In this document: positions 1 to 7,890 of the stretch, in pieces | Numbering within the stretch: the first letter of the stretch is position 1 | Layout: each line of letters begins with the position of its first letter | Origin: RGIG5612 sp017511185 | GTDB taxonomy: Bacteria > Bacillota > Clostridia > Lachnospirales > Lachnospiraceae | Length of the DNA stretch: 64,000 bases | Direction of reading: 5' to 3' | NCBI GenBank assembly: GCA_017511185.1 | Contig: JAFWLF010000104.1 | Location: 62,001-126,000, forward strand | Position numbers and translations under genes: made by a program | The notes under the pieces: model-generated | What the model was told of the DNA's origin: nothing | What the model saw: only the letters and a program-made list of their open reading frames with translations | Database searches by the model: none

Positions 1-69
1 AATGAACGGATCGCAGTCCGCATTCCGCCATATGATGAGACTACATCTGTAGAGCTCTATGATATTTAG
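1..69 (+). CDS. C-terminal end of an unidentified protein (partial)
   Basis: Frame 1 is open from the first base and closes at TAG 67-69, giving a 22-residue tail that ends SVELYDI. The start and nearly all of the protein lie outside the window. The tail is too short to assign to a family. It reads in the same direction as the permease gene that follows 106 bases later, so it could be in the same transcription unit. It may also be a chance open frame. Confidence 0.35.
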   Translation, partial: NERIAVRIPPYDETTSVELYDI

Positions 70-70
70 G

Positions 71-126
71 TATATACGGTATTTTCAGATATTGAGGACA
101 GGTATCTAAAAGTCCGTCTATATAAT
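71..126 (+). promoter_or_regulatory. Possible structured leader or promoter of the permease gene
   Basis: Bases 71-79 (TATATACGG) can pair with 114-124 across a two-base bulge, and AGATA at 87-91 can pair with TATCT at 103-107 inside it. A TATAAT hexamer sits at 121-126, but no -35 box lies at a normal distance. I could not match the PyrR-binding loop or the purine riboswitch consensus, so this is only a candidate structured leader or promoter. Confidence 0.25.
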
Positions 127-175
127 AAAAAAGTAAAAGATTTTGCAGCTGTGAATGCAAAAACAGGAGGATGAA

Positions 176-1573
176 ATGAATTTAGTTTACAACGTCGAAG
201 ACAGACCTCGTTTTGGACAGACAGTCGTCTTCGCAATTCAGCAGCTTTTAGCGATCCTTGCTGCAACAATCGCCGTTCCGGCAATCATCGGAAACGGAAT
301 GAGCCAGAGCGCTGCACTTTTCGGCGCTGGTGTCGGCACCATTGTATATCTGTTATTTACGAAGTTTAAAAGCCCGGTCTTCCTGGGATCATCCTTCGCA
401 TTTATCGGATCTATGTTTGCTGCTTTTGCCGGTGGTGTCAGCATGCAGATGGGTTACCTTGGAATGATCATTGGTGCGATCTTTGCAGGCCTTGTGTATG
501 TTGTTATCGCTATTGTTGTCAGGTTCGCCGGCGTACGCTGGATCAATTACCTGATGCCGGCAGTAGTTATCGGACCTACGGTTGCTATCATCGGATTAAG
601 CCTTGCAGGGAATGCCGTTAGTGATGCATTAGGCGGAGCTTTTGACGCTGATGCAGGTGCATACGTCATGACACCTCATGCGTGGGCATGCTTTGTCTGT
701 GCTATGGTTACTTTGCTGGTTGTATGCCTTTGCTCCGTATTTGGTAAGAAAATGGTTAAGCTGATCCCATTTATTATCGGTATTGTAGCTGGCTACATCG
801 TTGCAGTCATCTTTACTTTGATCGGAAAAGCTTCTGGAAATGAAGCTCTGATGATCATCGACTTCTCAGCATTTGCTGCCATGAAATGGGTTCCAAGCTT
901 TACATTCCTTACAGCTTTAGGCGGATTTAAGGAATTATCCGGAACTTATATTGCAACCATTGCTGTTGCTTATATTCCGGTTGCATTCGTTGTTTTCGCG
1001 GAGCATATTGCTGATCACAAAAACCTTTCTTCCATCATTGGAAGAGATCTTCTGGAAAAACCAGGTCTGCACAGAACCTTGTTAGGTGATGGTGTTGGAT
1101 CCATGGTCGGTGCATTTTTTGGAGGATGCCCGAACACCACTTATGGTGAGAGCGTCGGTTGTGTTGCTATTACCGGTAATGCTTCCGTTGTTACGATCCT
1201 GTGCACAGCCGTTATCGCAATCATCGCTTCCTTCCTGGGACCATTCGTGACATTCCTTTCCACGATCCCTGGATGCGTAATGGGCGGTGTATGTATCACT
1301 CTTTACGGCTTCATTGCTGTTTCCGGTCTTAAAATGCTGCAGCCGGTTGATCTGAACGACAACCGTAATCTCTTTACCGCATCGACGATCTTTATTGCTG
1401 GTATCGGCGGTATGGTACTTAAGATCGGTCAAGTCACATTGACCGAAGTAGCAGTTGCTCTGATCCTTGGTATCATCGTTAACCTGATCCTTCGCGGAAA
1501 AGGAAAAGAAAAAGCCGGGATGATCGATCCGGAAGATGAAGATCCAAAAAAAAGATCACAGAAGACTGAATAA
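176..1573 (+). CDS. uraA: Uracil permease, NCS2 family
   Basis: This is a 465-residue integral membrane protein of the nucleobase-cation symporter 2 family, which imports uracil with protons. The protein is strongly hydrophobic over most of its length, as expected for the 14 membrane segments of the family. The motifs FAEHIADHKNL, IGRDLLEKPGLHR and TTYGESVG match the UraA type, whose two substrate-binding glutamates lie in the AEH and YGE segments. I chose ATG 176 because AGGAGG at 165-170 precedes it by five bases. An in-frame ATG at 155 lies upstream of that ribosome binding site. The tail is short, charged and cytoplasmic. Xanthine or mixed specificity is possible but the motifs favour uracil. 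Confidence 0.9.
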   Translation: MNLVYNVEDRPRFGQTVVFAIQQLLAILAATIAVPAIIGNGMSQSAALFGAGVGTIVYLLFTKFKSPVFLGSSFAFIGSMFAAFAGGVSMQMGYLGMIIGAIFAGLVYVVIAIVVRFAGVRWINYLMPAVVIGPTVAIIGLSLAGNAVSDALGGAFDADAGAYVMTPHAWACFVCAMVTLLVVCLCSVFGKKMVKLIPFIIGIVAGYIVAVIFTLIGKASGNEALMIIDFSAFAAMKWVPSFTFLTALGGFKELSGTYIATIAVAYIPVAFVVFAEHIADHKNLSSIIGRDLLEKPGLHRTLLGDGVGSMVGAFFGGCPNTTYGESVGCVAITGNASVVTILCTAVIAIIASFLGPFVTFLSTIPGCVMGGVCITLYGFIAVSGLKMLQPVDLNDNRNLFTASTIFIAGIGGMVLKIGQVTLTEVAVALILGIIVNLILRGKGKEKAGMIDPEDEDPKKRSQKTE

Positions 1574-1658
1574 AAACTGAATAAAGTCTGAATAATATCA
1601 GCTCAATCTTGCAAATAAAGTATAAATCTACTAATATATTTGCATAAGAAAGGAATTG

Positions 1659-1690
1659 CATCCCTGTCCCTGGAAATTGGGACAGGGATG
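1659..1690 (+). repeat. Perfect 12-bp hairpin just upstream of the FdhD-like gene
   Basis: CATCCCTGTCCC at 1659-1670 is the exact reverse complement of GGGACAGGGATG at 1679-1690, with an 8-base loop. No U-run follows, so it is not a standard intrinsic terminator. It lies between a purine-rich ribosome-binding-like sequence at 1648-1655 and the proposed ATG at 1704. It could therefore control translation of the next gene or protect the mRNA end. Confidence 0.6.
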
Positions 1691-1703
1691 TTCTGGGCAA
1701 AAA

Positions 1704-2516
1704 ATGATTGATAATGATATTGATAGACTGATTGATACGGATACGATCAAACTTTTTAAGGATGGCGTTTTGACAGATGTTGACGCAAGTGTTGTTAACG
1801 AATGTCATTTTGCCATCTTTTTAAATGACACCTATTATTCTGACAATACTCGAAAAAAAGTATTTGTAGATGCTATGAATGGAAAATGTCTTATCTTTAC
1901 AGATACGCTGCCGCAGTACCTAAAAGAATTAGCGATCGGCTATTGTTACTGTAACGCGGACTTTGAACCGGAAGATATTTCCCAGGTAATGATGGCAGAT
2001 GCTGACGAAGAATCTTCTGTTGCAATTGTTTTTGTTGACAATCTGTTGATCCAGTCAAAAGGACCTAAAGTAGACCATCATTTAGCTTACAATACTAATA
2101 AAAATCAGAATATAGCAATTCGACCAGATAAACTTATCGAGGAGATGAAATTGTTTTCAACACGTTCCGAACTTAACCGTAGGACAGGAGCAGTTCATGG
2201 GGCAGAAATCTTTGACGGTAATTCTGTGATCCGGTTCATTGAGGATATCAGTAACAGCAATGCCATCTACAAAGCGATCGGTTATTCGCTGATATATGGA
2301 ATTGATATGTCCGGCTGTATCTTACTGACAAGCGGCAAGATCACTAAGGAAAATGTGCGTGCCTGCTTCCTGTCAGGCTGTCATGTTTTGGTATCTTATT
2401 CACCGCCAACGAGGCAGGCGATCGAATATGCTATGGAAAAAGATGTGACACTGATATGCTTTGGCAGAAATGATACTTTTAAGGTTTATTGTGGATACGA
2501 ACGCATTATGATTTGA
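1704..2516 (+). CDS. FdhD-family protein lacking the catalytic cysteine loop
   Basis: The C-terminal half aligns with FdhD, the sulfurtransferase that passes sulfur from a cysteine desulfurase to the molybdenum cofactor of formate dehydrogenase. Matching segments include YKAIGYSLIYGI, ILLTSGKITKENV and a final FGRNDTFKVYCGYERI. The N-terminal ELAIGYCYCN segment also fits. However, the conserved CGxCG loop is absent (the region reads NTNKNQNIAIRP), and the usual EDVGRHNAxDK motif reads EDISNSNAIYK. It is therefore unlikely to work as a normal FdhD. The start is uncertain: ATG 1704 begins the conserved sequence but has no clear ribosome binding site, and TTG 1656 is an alternative. It lies between uraA and argR, with no formate dehydrogenase in view. 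Confidence 0.7.
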   Translation: MIDNDIDRLIDTDTIKLFKDGVLTDVDASVVNECHFAIFLNDTYYSDNTRKKVFVDAMNGKCLIFTDTLPQYLKELAIGYCYCNADFEPEDISQVMMADADEESSVAIVFVDNLLIQSKGPKVDHHLAYNTNKNQNIAIRPDKLIEEMKLFSTRSELNRRTGAVHGAEIFDGNSVIRFIEDISNSNAIYKAIGYSLIYGIDMSGCILLTSGKITKENVRACFLSGCHVLVSYSPPTRQAIEYAMEKDVTLICFGRNDTFKVYCGYERIMI

Positions 2517-2535
2517 GTCCAGGCGGGTAGATACT

Positions 2536-2988
2536 ATGAAAGCAAACAGACAAGATAAAATAATTGAGATCATTCAGCAAAATGATATTGAAACACAGGA
2601 AGAACTGGCGCATCTGCTTGCAGCTGCCGGATTCCACGTCACTCAGGCTACCATTTCCAGGGATATCCGTGCACTTCATCTGGAAAAGATCCCGGACGGC
2701 AAAGGCGGCAGCAAATATTCTTATCCGCAGGAAAAAGAAGCCGACAGGGAAAAGTATCTGCGGATATTTAAAGATGGCTACTCCAATATCTTACAGGCCG
2801 GAAACATCGTCGTGATCAAAACGGTGTCTGGTATGGCTATGGCAGTTGCAGCAGCCCTGGATCATATGATGATTCCGGAAATCGTTGGCTGTATTGCCGG
2901 AGATGATACCATCATGTGTGCATCTAAATCAGATGAAGATGCGAAAAAAGCGATTGAACAAATCACAAAACTATTGACAGAGTTGTAA
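2536..2988 (+). CDS. argR: Arginine repressor ArgR
   Basis: This 150-residue protein has the two-domain ArgR layout. The N-terminal winged helix (about 1-70) contains ATISRDIRALHLEKIPDGKG, the family's DNA-reading region. The C-terminal part (about 80-150) contains GCIAGDDTIM, the arginine-binding and hexamerisation segment. The family represses arginine synthesis and can activate catabolism when arginine is bound. The gene is followed directly by recN, sharing the A of TAATG, an arrangement widely conserved in Bacillota. Start ATG 2536 follows a GGCGGG-type site. Length and motifs are normal for the family. Confidence 0.95.
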   Translation: MKANRQDKIIEIIQQNDIETQEELAHLLAAAGFHVTQATISRDIRALHLEKIPDGKGGSKYSYPQEKEADREKYLRIFKDGYSNILQAGNIVVIKTVSGMAMAVAAALDHMMIPEIVGCIAGDDTIMCASKSDEDAKKAIEQITKLLTEL

Positions 2989-4667
2989 TGCTGAAGAATG
3001 TTTTTATAAAAAATCTTGCGCTGATCGAAGAGGCAGATATTGATTATACAAGTGGTCTTAACATTATGACCGGTGAGACCGGCTCTGGTAAGTCCATTAT
3101 TATCAGCGCGCTGAATACCGCACTCGGTGAAAAAGCAAATAAATCCATGATCCGGACCGGAGCCGATCATGGTCTTGTTGAGCTATCGTTTCTTACTGAC
3201 GATCCCAGGGTTTTGTCTGTCCTGGAAAAGCAGGGAATAGAAACGGAAGACGGCCAGATCGTCATATCCAGAAAGATCACGATGGATAACAGCATCACGC
3301 GTATCAATGGAGAATCTGTCACTTTAGCCTTTTTAAGATCTGTGACAGATCTTCTTGTGGATGTTCATGGTCAGCACGATCATCAGTCATTACTTGATCC
3401 GGCCCGACATTTGCAGATCATTGATGATTTTGGAGGAGAATCGATCCGTAATCTCCGAAAAGAATTAGCGGAACAATATGATCGTTACAGGGCAATACGA
3501 CTGGAATATCAGGATTTTAATTTAGATGAATCACAACTTTCCAGAGAGATAGATCTCCTGAAGCATGAGCAAAAAGAAATTGATGATGCCGCCATCCAGC
3601 CGGAAGAAGACATCCGTCTGGAAACAGAGTATAAAAAACTCAGCAATGCAGAAACGATCCTGTCATCGGTAAACAAAGCGCACAATATCCTTTCTGATGA
3701 AGATGATGGGGCCTTAAAAAAGATTTCGGATGCACTTCGTTATGTGGAAGATGCACTTGTTTATGAACCGGAATTAAAGGAATACCGAGCGACGTTGATG
3801 GATATCGATTCTCTTTCTAAAGATGTTGCGCGCGAAATCGAACATTACGTGGAGCATAACCCTTTTGATGGAGAACGTTTTTCGGAAATAGCGCAAAGAC
3901 TTGATCAGATCAACCACCTGAAGAGTAAATATGGCCGTTCCATAGATGATATTTATCAATATGCGGCAGAAATTGCAGATAAATTAGATCAATATGAGCA
4001 TTACTTTGAACGGAAAGCGCAAACGGAACACCGTATGAAGGAGTGTGCAGCAATCCTGAATCAGCTTTCGCATCAATTATCTGATCTAAGAAAAGAAGCA
4101 GGAAAAAACCTGGAGCCGTTGATCCAGAAACATTTAAAAGATCTCAATTTTCTGCATGTGGATTTTTCCATTGATTTTACAAAAGGGCAAAAGATCACCC
4201 GCAATGGTTTTGACAAAGCAGAATTTATGATTTCCGTAAATCCGGGTGAACCACAGATGCCATTAGCCAAAACGGCATCTGGCGGAGAGATGTCCCGTAT
4301 TATGCTGGCGATCAAATCAGCGATTGCTGATAAAGATGATATTCCAACATTGATCTTTGATGAGATCGATGCCGGGATCAGTGGTCAGACAGCTGGTAAA
4401 GTAGGGGAGAAACTGCTGTATCTCAGCAAACACCATCAGATCATCTGTATCACTCATCTTCCGCAGATTGCGGCTATGGCAGATGCTCATTTCCGGATCA
4501 GGAAAGAAGTGGAAGGTTCCAGTACGATATCCGGAATTGAAAAACTAAATGCAACGGAACAAGTAGAAGAAGTAGCACGTCTGGTTGGCGGCATTACAGT
4601 AACAGATACTGCGCGTGCAAACGCCAAAGAACTGATTGCTTATGCCAGCTCTTTGAGATTGGCATAG
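2988..4667 (+). CDS. recN: DNA repair protein RecN
   Basis: RecN is an SMC-like ATPase that acts at DNA double-strand breaks. The 559-residue length is normal. The Walker A motif GETGSGKS lies at residues 29-36. The middle (about 150-370) is rich in charged heptad-like sequence, as expected for the coiled-coil arms. The ABC signature SGGEMSRIMLA lies near residue 428, and the Walker B LIFDEIDAGISG near 455. The start codon overlaps the argR stop by one base, so translation is probably coupled. No SOS box is visible directly upstream, so any damage response must come from an upstream promoter. Confidence 0.95.
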   Translation: MLKNVFIKNLALIEEADIDYTSGLNIMTGETGSGKSIIISALNTALGEKANKSMIRTGADHGLVELSFLTDDPRVLSVLEKQGIETEDGQIVISRKITMDNSITRINGESVTLAFLRSVTDLLVDVHGQHDHQSLLDPARHLQIIDDFGGESIRNLRKELAEQYDRYRAIRLEYQDFNLDESQLSREIDLLKHEQKEIDDAAIQPEEDIRLETEYKKLSNAETILSSVNKAHNILSDEDDGALKKISDALRYVEDALVYEPELKEYRATLMDIDSLSKDVAREIEHYVEHNPFDGERFSEIAQRLDQINHLKSKYGRSIDDIYQYAAEIADKLDQYEHYFERKAQTEHRMKECAAILNQLSHQLSDLRKEAGKNLEPLIQKHLKDLNFLHVDFSIDFTKGQKITRNGFDKAEFMISVNPGEPQMPLAKTASGGEMSRIMLAIKSAIADKDDIPTLIFDEIDAGISGQTAGKVGEKLLYLSKHHQIICITHLPQIAAMADAHFRIRKEVEGSSTISGIEKLNATEQVEEVARLVGGITVTDTARANAKELIAYASSLRLA

Positions 4668-4685
4668 CATGGATAGGAGCAGGAT

Positions 4686-5549
4686 ATGAATCAATATTAT
4701 GTATTATATAATCCGTTTTCCAGTAATGGAGCAGGCAGGAAAGAATCAGAGAAGATCTTTGAATATTTAAAAGAAGAATCCATTGAATTTATGGATATGT
4801 CTGCAATCCCTGATCACGATTATTCCCTTTTATTTGATAAGATGGATAATACAGATAAGCTCGTGATCTGCGGTGGCGATGGAACACTGAATCGTTTTGT
4901 GAACGACTGTGATGATAAGTTTCCGGATGTAGATATTTATGTATTTCCGACTGGAACAGGAAACGATTTTCTGAGGGACATTGGTATTGCCTCTCCTTGT
5001 GCCCCGGTTCTGATCACACAGTATCTGAAAGATCTCCCTTGGGTAGAGATCAATGATAAGAAATACTATTTTATCAACAATGTCGCATTTGGCATTGACG
5101 GATGGGTTTGTGAGATTGCCGACCAGCAGAAGGCAAAAGACCCGGGTGCTAAAGCGAATTATACTAAAATTGCGATTTCCGGACTGTTGGGAAAATATCA
5201 TCCATGTAATGCGACTGTAACGGTTGACGGCGTGACCCGCCAGTACCAACGGGTTTGGATGGCTCCTTCCATGAATGGTCGTTTTATGGGTGGCGGCATG
5301 ATGGTTGCTCCAATGCAGGACCGTTCTGATGAGGAACGGACTCTTACCTTAATGATGTTCCAAAATGGCGGAAGGCTGAACATAGCCCTTAGTTTTCCTG
5401 GCGTATTTACAGGGAAGCATATAAAGAATAAAATGGCGGCCTTTTGCAAGGGACATGATATTACCGTGGAGTTTGACTCTCCGCGTGCTGTACAGCTTGA
5501 TGGAGAAACAATTCTTGGCGTAACCAAATACCATGCGCATAAGCAGTAA
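4686..5549 (+). CDS. Diacylglycerol/lipid kinase family protein
   Basis: This 287-residue protein carries the lipid kinase catalytic core: GGDGTLNR at 63-70 for nucleotide binding and GTGNDFLRDIG at 90-100. The family (DagK, YegS and relatives) phosphorylates diacylglycerol or similar lipids at the membrane surface. A C-terminal beta-rich part ending with QLDGE is also typical. It sits 18 bases after recN and five bases before a PlsC-type acyltransferase, so a role in phosphatidic acid supply is likely. Which lipid it phosphorylates cannot be read from the sequence. Confidence 0.85.
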   Translation: MNQYYVLYNPFSSNGAGRKESEKIFEYLKEESIEFMDMSAIPDHDYSLLFDKMDNTDKLVICGGDGTLNRFVNDCDDKFPDVDIYVFPTGTGNDFLRDIGIASPCAPVLITQYLKDLPWVEINDKKYYFINNVAFGIDGWVCEIADQQKAKDPGAKANYTKIAISGLLGKYHPCNATVTVDGVTRQYQRVWMAPSMNGRFMGGGMMVAPMQDRSDEERTLTLMMFQNGGRLNIALSFPGVFTGKHIKNKMAAFCKGHDITVEFDSPRAVQLDGETILGVTKYHAHKQ

Positions 5550-5554
5550 CCAAT

Positions 5555-6280
5555 ATGTTTATCCTTTCCATAATCAGCAGCTTTTTTATAGATCCGAATA
5601 AAGAATACACACAGGACAGTAAGTATTACCGCTTTCTGTTATATACCTGTACAAAAATAGCAATCTTTTTTGCCCGTATCCGCATCCACGTCCGCGGACT
5701 TGCGAATGTTCCTAAGAAGGGCAGATATCTTTTAGCCGGCAACCATAAATCTAATTTTGATCCGATCCTTTCCTGGGAAATTCTGGGAAAAGAGGCGGAT
5801 CTTTGTTTTGTGTCCAAAAAAGAAAACTTTAAAAAACCAGCTTTTGGAAAGATCATCCGGCGTATTTGTTTTTTAGGGATCGATCGGGATAATCCGCGCA
5901 AAGCACTTCAGACAGTAGAGCAGGCAGCAACGTTTTTAAAAGAGGATAAGTTTTCTATCGGCGTTTATCCGGAAGGAACGCGCAACTGGACGGATGAACC
6001 ACTATTACCTTTTCATACGGGACTTTTTAAGATTGCCAAAAAAGCAAATGTTCCCATTGTCGTTGTTGTAACAAAAAACAATGAGAAGATTGCCAAAAAT
6101 TTCCCGTTCAAAGGGACAGATGTTTACTATGATTTTGTCGGCATGATCCCAGCTGACGAAGTGAATAAGCTTTCTAATGCAGAAATCGGAGAGCGTGTCA
6201 GCGGGATGATGCTGCATTCACTCTCCGATCCTTCTTTAGATGATTACGAAACCTTGAAAAATATCCGCAGGAAACATTAA
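5555..6280 (+). CDS. plsC: 1-acyl-glycerol-3-phosphate acyltransferase (PlsC family)
   Basis: The 241-residue protein has both PlsC signatures: NHKSNFD at 63-69 (the NHx4D catalytic motif) and PEGTR at 139-143 (substrate binding). Such enzymes add the second acyl chain to lysophosphatidic acid at the inner membrane face. A hydrophobic stretch at about 27-40 may act as a membrane anchor. It begins five bases after the lipid kinase gene, which supports a shared role in phospholipid synthesis. Its last four bases overlap the end of the convergent glycosidase gene, and no terminator is visible between them. Confidence 0.9.
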   Translation: MFILSIISSFFIDPNKEYTQDSKYYRFLLYTCTKIAIFFARIRIHVRGLANVPKKGRYLLAGNHKSNFDPILSWEILGKEADLCFVSKKENFKKPAFGKIIRRICFLGIDRDNPRKALQTVEQAATFLKEDKFSIGVYPEGTRNWTDEPLLPFHTGLFKIAKKANVPIVVVVTKNNEKIAKNFPFKGTDVYYDFVGMIPADEVNKLSNAEIGERVSGMMLHSLSDPSLDDYETLKNIRRKH

Positions 6281-7890
6281 TACCTGATTTTTTGGTTCAT
6301 TTCCCTGATCCTGTCAGGATCAACCTTGCAGATCAGTCTGTCATATGTATAAAATCCATTGATCTCATCTTCAATATCAGTCAGCTGCGTATATACACAG
6401 CCGCACAGACCTTTATCCAGATAAGGAATGACCAGTTCACTGTATACTTGAAGGATCTTATCTGTCAGGTCTTTTTCATCGCTTGCCTTGGTATATCCAT
6501 ATTCTTTATCAGAGTAGGTATGATCTTCAATCTTGAGAGAAATCCCACCAAATTCGGATAGAAAGACAGGTAGTTTGGAATTCGACATGATCTTAGGCAT
6601 TCGCTTTTTCTGGAACGGGAAATACAAATGCTGACTGTTAAAATCACTTTTTTTACCTGCGAACCACCCGGAAGTACTATCAATCAGTCTTGTCGGATCC
6701 AGTTCTTTTGCCAACTCATAAATATGATCGCTGGTAAACTGACCCCAGCCTTCGTTAAACAGAGTATAGCCTATCACACATGGATGATTTGAAAGCAGAT
6801 CAATAATTGCTTTCATACTTTCAATATAGTTTTCTCTTGTTTCCGGATCTGTATGCTGATTTTTATCATCGTGAGCCATATTCGGCAAAAGAGCAGGGAT
6901 GGCTGTATCCCACAAAAAGGAATAAGTTCCATTATTGATCATGTCCTGCATAACGAGCATTCCGTGGAGATCACAATAATAATAGAAAATCTCCGGTTCC
7001 AGCTTTACATGCTTTCGTAACATGTTGAATCCCAGATCTTTGATCCGCAGGATATCTCGTTCATATTCTTTTGGAGTAACTGGAGTAAAAATACCATCCG
7101 GAAAATATCCCTGATCAAGAACGCCGTTCAGAAATACAGGAGAATCGTTCAGATATACTTTTTTATCACGGATCTCCACGTTTCGGAAAGCATAATAGAT
7201 CTTAACGCTATCGTCTTTATAGGAAACCGTATCATAATAGAGATATGGATCATCTATATTCCACAGATGCGGTTCTTTTATCTGTTTTTCTTCCACCTCA
7301 ACTGTTCCGTCGGAAAGATATTTATGAATCTGAACTTGATCATTTTGAGTAAAAGTTCTTATTTTAACGATGTAATCCTTTGGAACAGCTTCCATCCAGA
7401 TCGTCTGCCAGATACCAGTGATGGCTGTATACCAAATACCTCCACGGTTAACTTTTTGCTTTCCATATGGAAATTTTTTATCCGTTGTATCTGCAATATC
7501 CATGCGGATCACATTTTCTTTTCCAACCAATTCCTCCCGAGGCACTGCATAGGTGAACGGTAAATAACCGTTATCATGAGCTCCGAGATAATTGCCATTG
7601 ATAAACACATCGGCATATTCATCGACTGCGCCAAAATGAAACAGGATCAAATCACCCTGCAGATCATCATCTAAAGTAAACGATCTCTTCATCGTGAAGC
7701 CGCCATACGGTGTTGTGCATACACCGGACAAAATAGATTCCAAGCAGAATGGAACGTTACACGTTTTTCCAATATCCATTTGCCATTCACCATTCAAGGA
7801 CTGCCACTTACCACGCACCATTTGCGGTCTTGGATATGTTTCATCCCATGTAGGATCTTCCGGTAATAATTCAGTGTAAAGTTGATTCAT
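6277..7890 (-). CDS. Glycoside hydrolase family 2 enzyme (beta-galactosidase/glucuronidase-like)
   Basis: This 537-residue protein has an N-terminal galactose-binding-like domain (about 20-170), a short immunoglobulin-like segment (about 170-240) and a TIM barrel. The acid/base glutamate is E380 in LFNEGWGQF and the probable nucleophile is E446 in FLSEFGGI. No signal peptide is present, so it should act in the cytoplasm on imported oligosaccharides. It is shorter than LacZ-type GH2 enzymes, mainly because the middle domain is compact and the C-terminal domains are missing. GGAGG precedes the ATG. The start overlaps the end of the MFS transporter gene by four bases, so the pair is coupled. The exact substrate cannot be told. 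Confidence 0.85.
   Translation of the reverse strand: MNQLYTELLPEDPTWDETYPRPQMVRGKWQSLNGEWQMDIGKTCNVPFCLESILSGVCTTPYGGFTMKRSFTLDDDLQGDLILFHFGAVDEYADVFINGNYLGAHDNGYLPFTYAVPREELVGKENVIRMDIADTTDKKFPYGKQKVNRGGIWYTAITGIWQTIWMEAVPKDYIVKIRTFTQNDQVQIHKYLSDGTVEVEEKQIKEPHLWNIDDPYLYYDTVSYKDDSVKIYYAFRNVEIRDKKVYLNDSPVFLNGVLDQGYFPDGIFTPVTPKEYERDILRIKDLGFNMLRKHVKLEPEIFYYYCDLHGMLVMQDMINNGTYSFLWDTAIPALLPNMAHDDKNQHTDPETRENYIESMKAIIDLLSNHPCVIGYTLFNEGWGQFTSDHIYELAKELDPTRLIDSTSGWFAGKKSDFNSQHLYFPFQKKRMPKIMSNSKLPVFLSEFGGISLKIEDHTYSDKEYGYTKASDEKDLTDKILQVYSELVIPYLDKGLCGCVYTQLTDIEDEINGFYTYDRLICKVDPDRIREMNQKIRY

Noticed and set aside
1082..1432. An open frame on the minus strand inside uraA
   Set aside because: It has no family features and is explained by codon bias of the permease gene on the other strand.
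1659..1690. The hairpin after uraA as an intrinsic terminator
   Set aside because: No U-run follows the stem; the next bases are TTCTGGGC.
1704..2516. The gene before argR as NAD kinase, which often lies there in Bacillota
   Set aside because: There is no GGDGT motif, and the C-terminal half matches FdhD instead.
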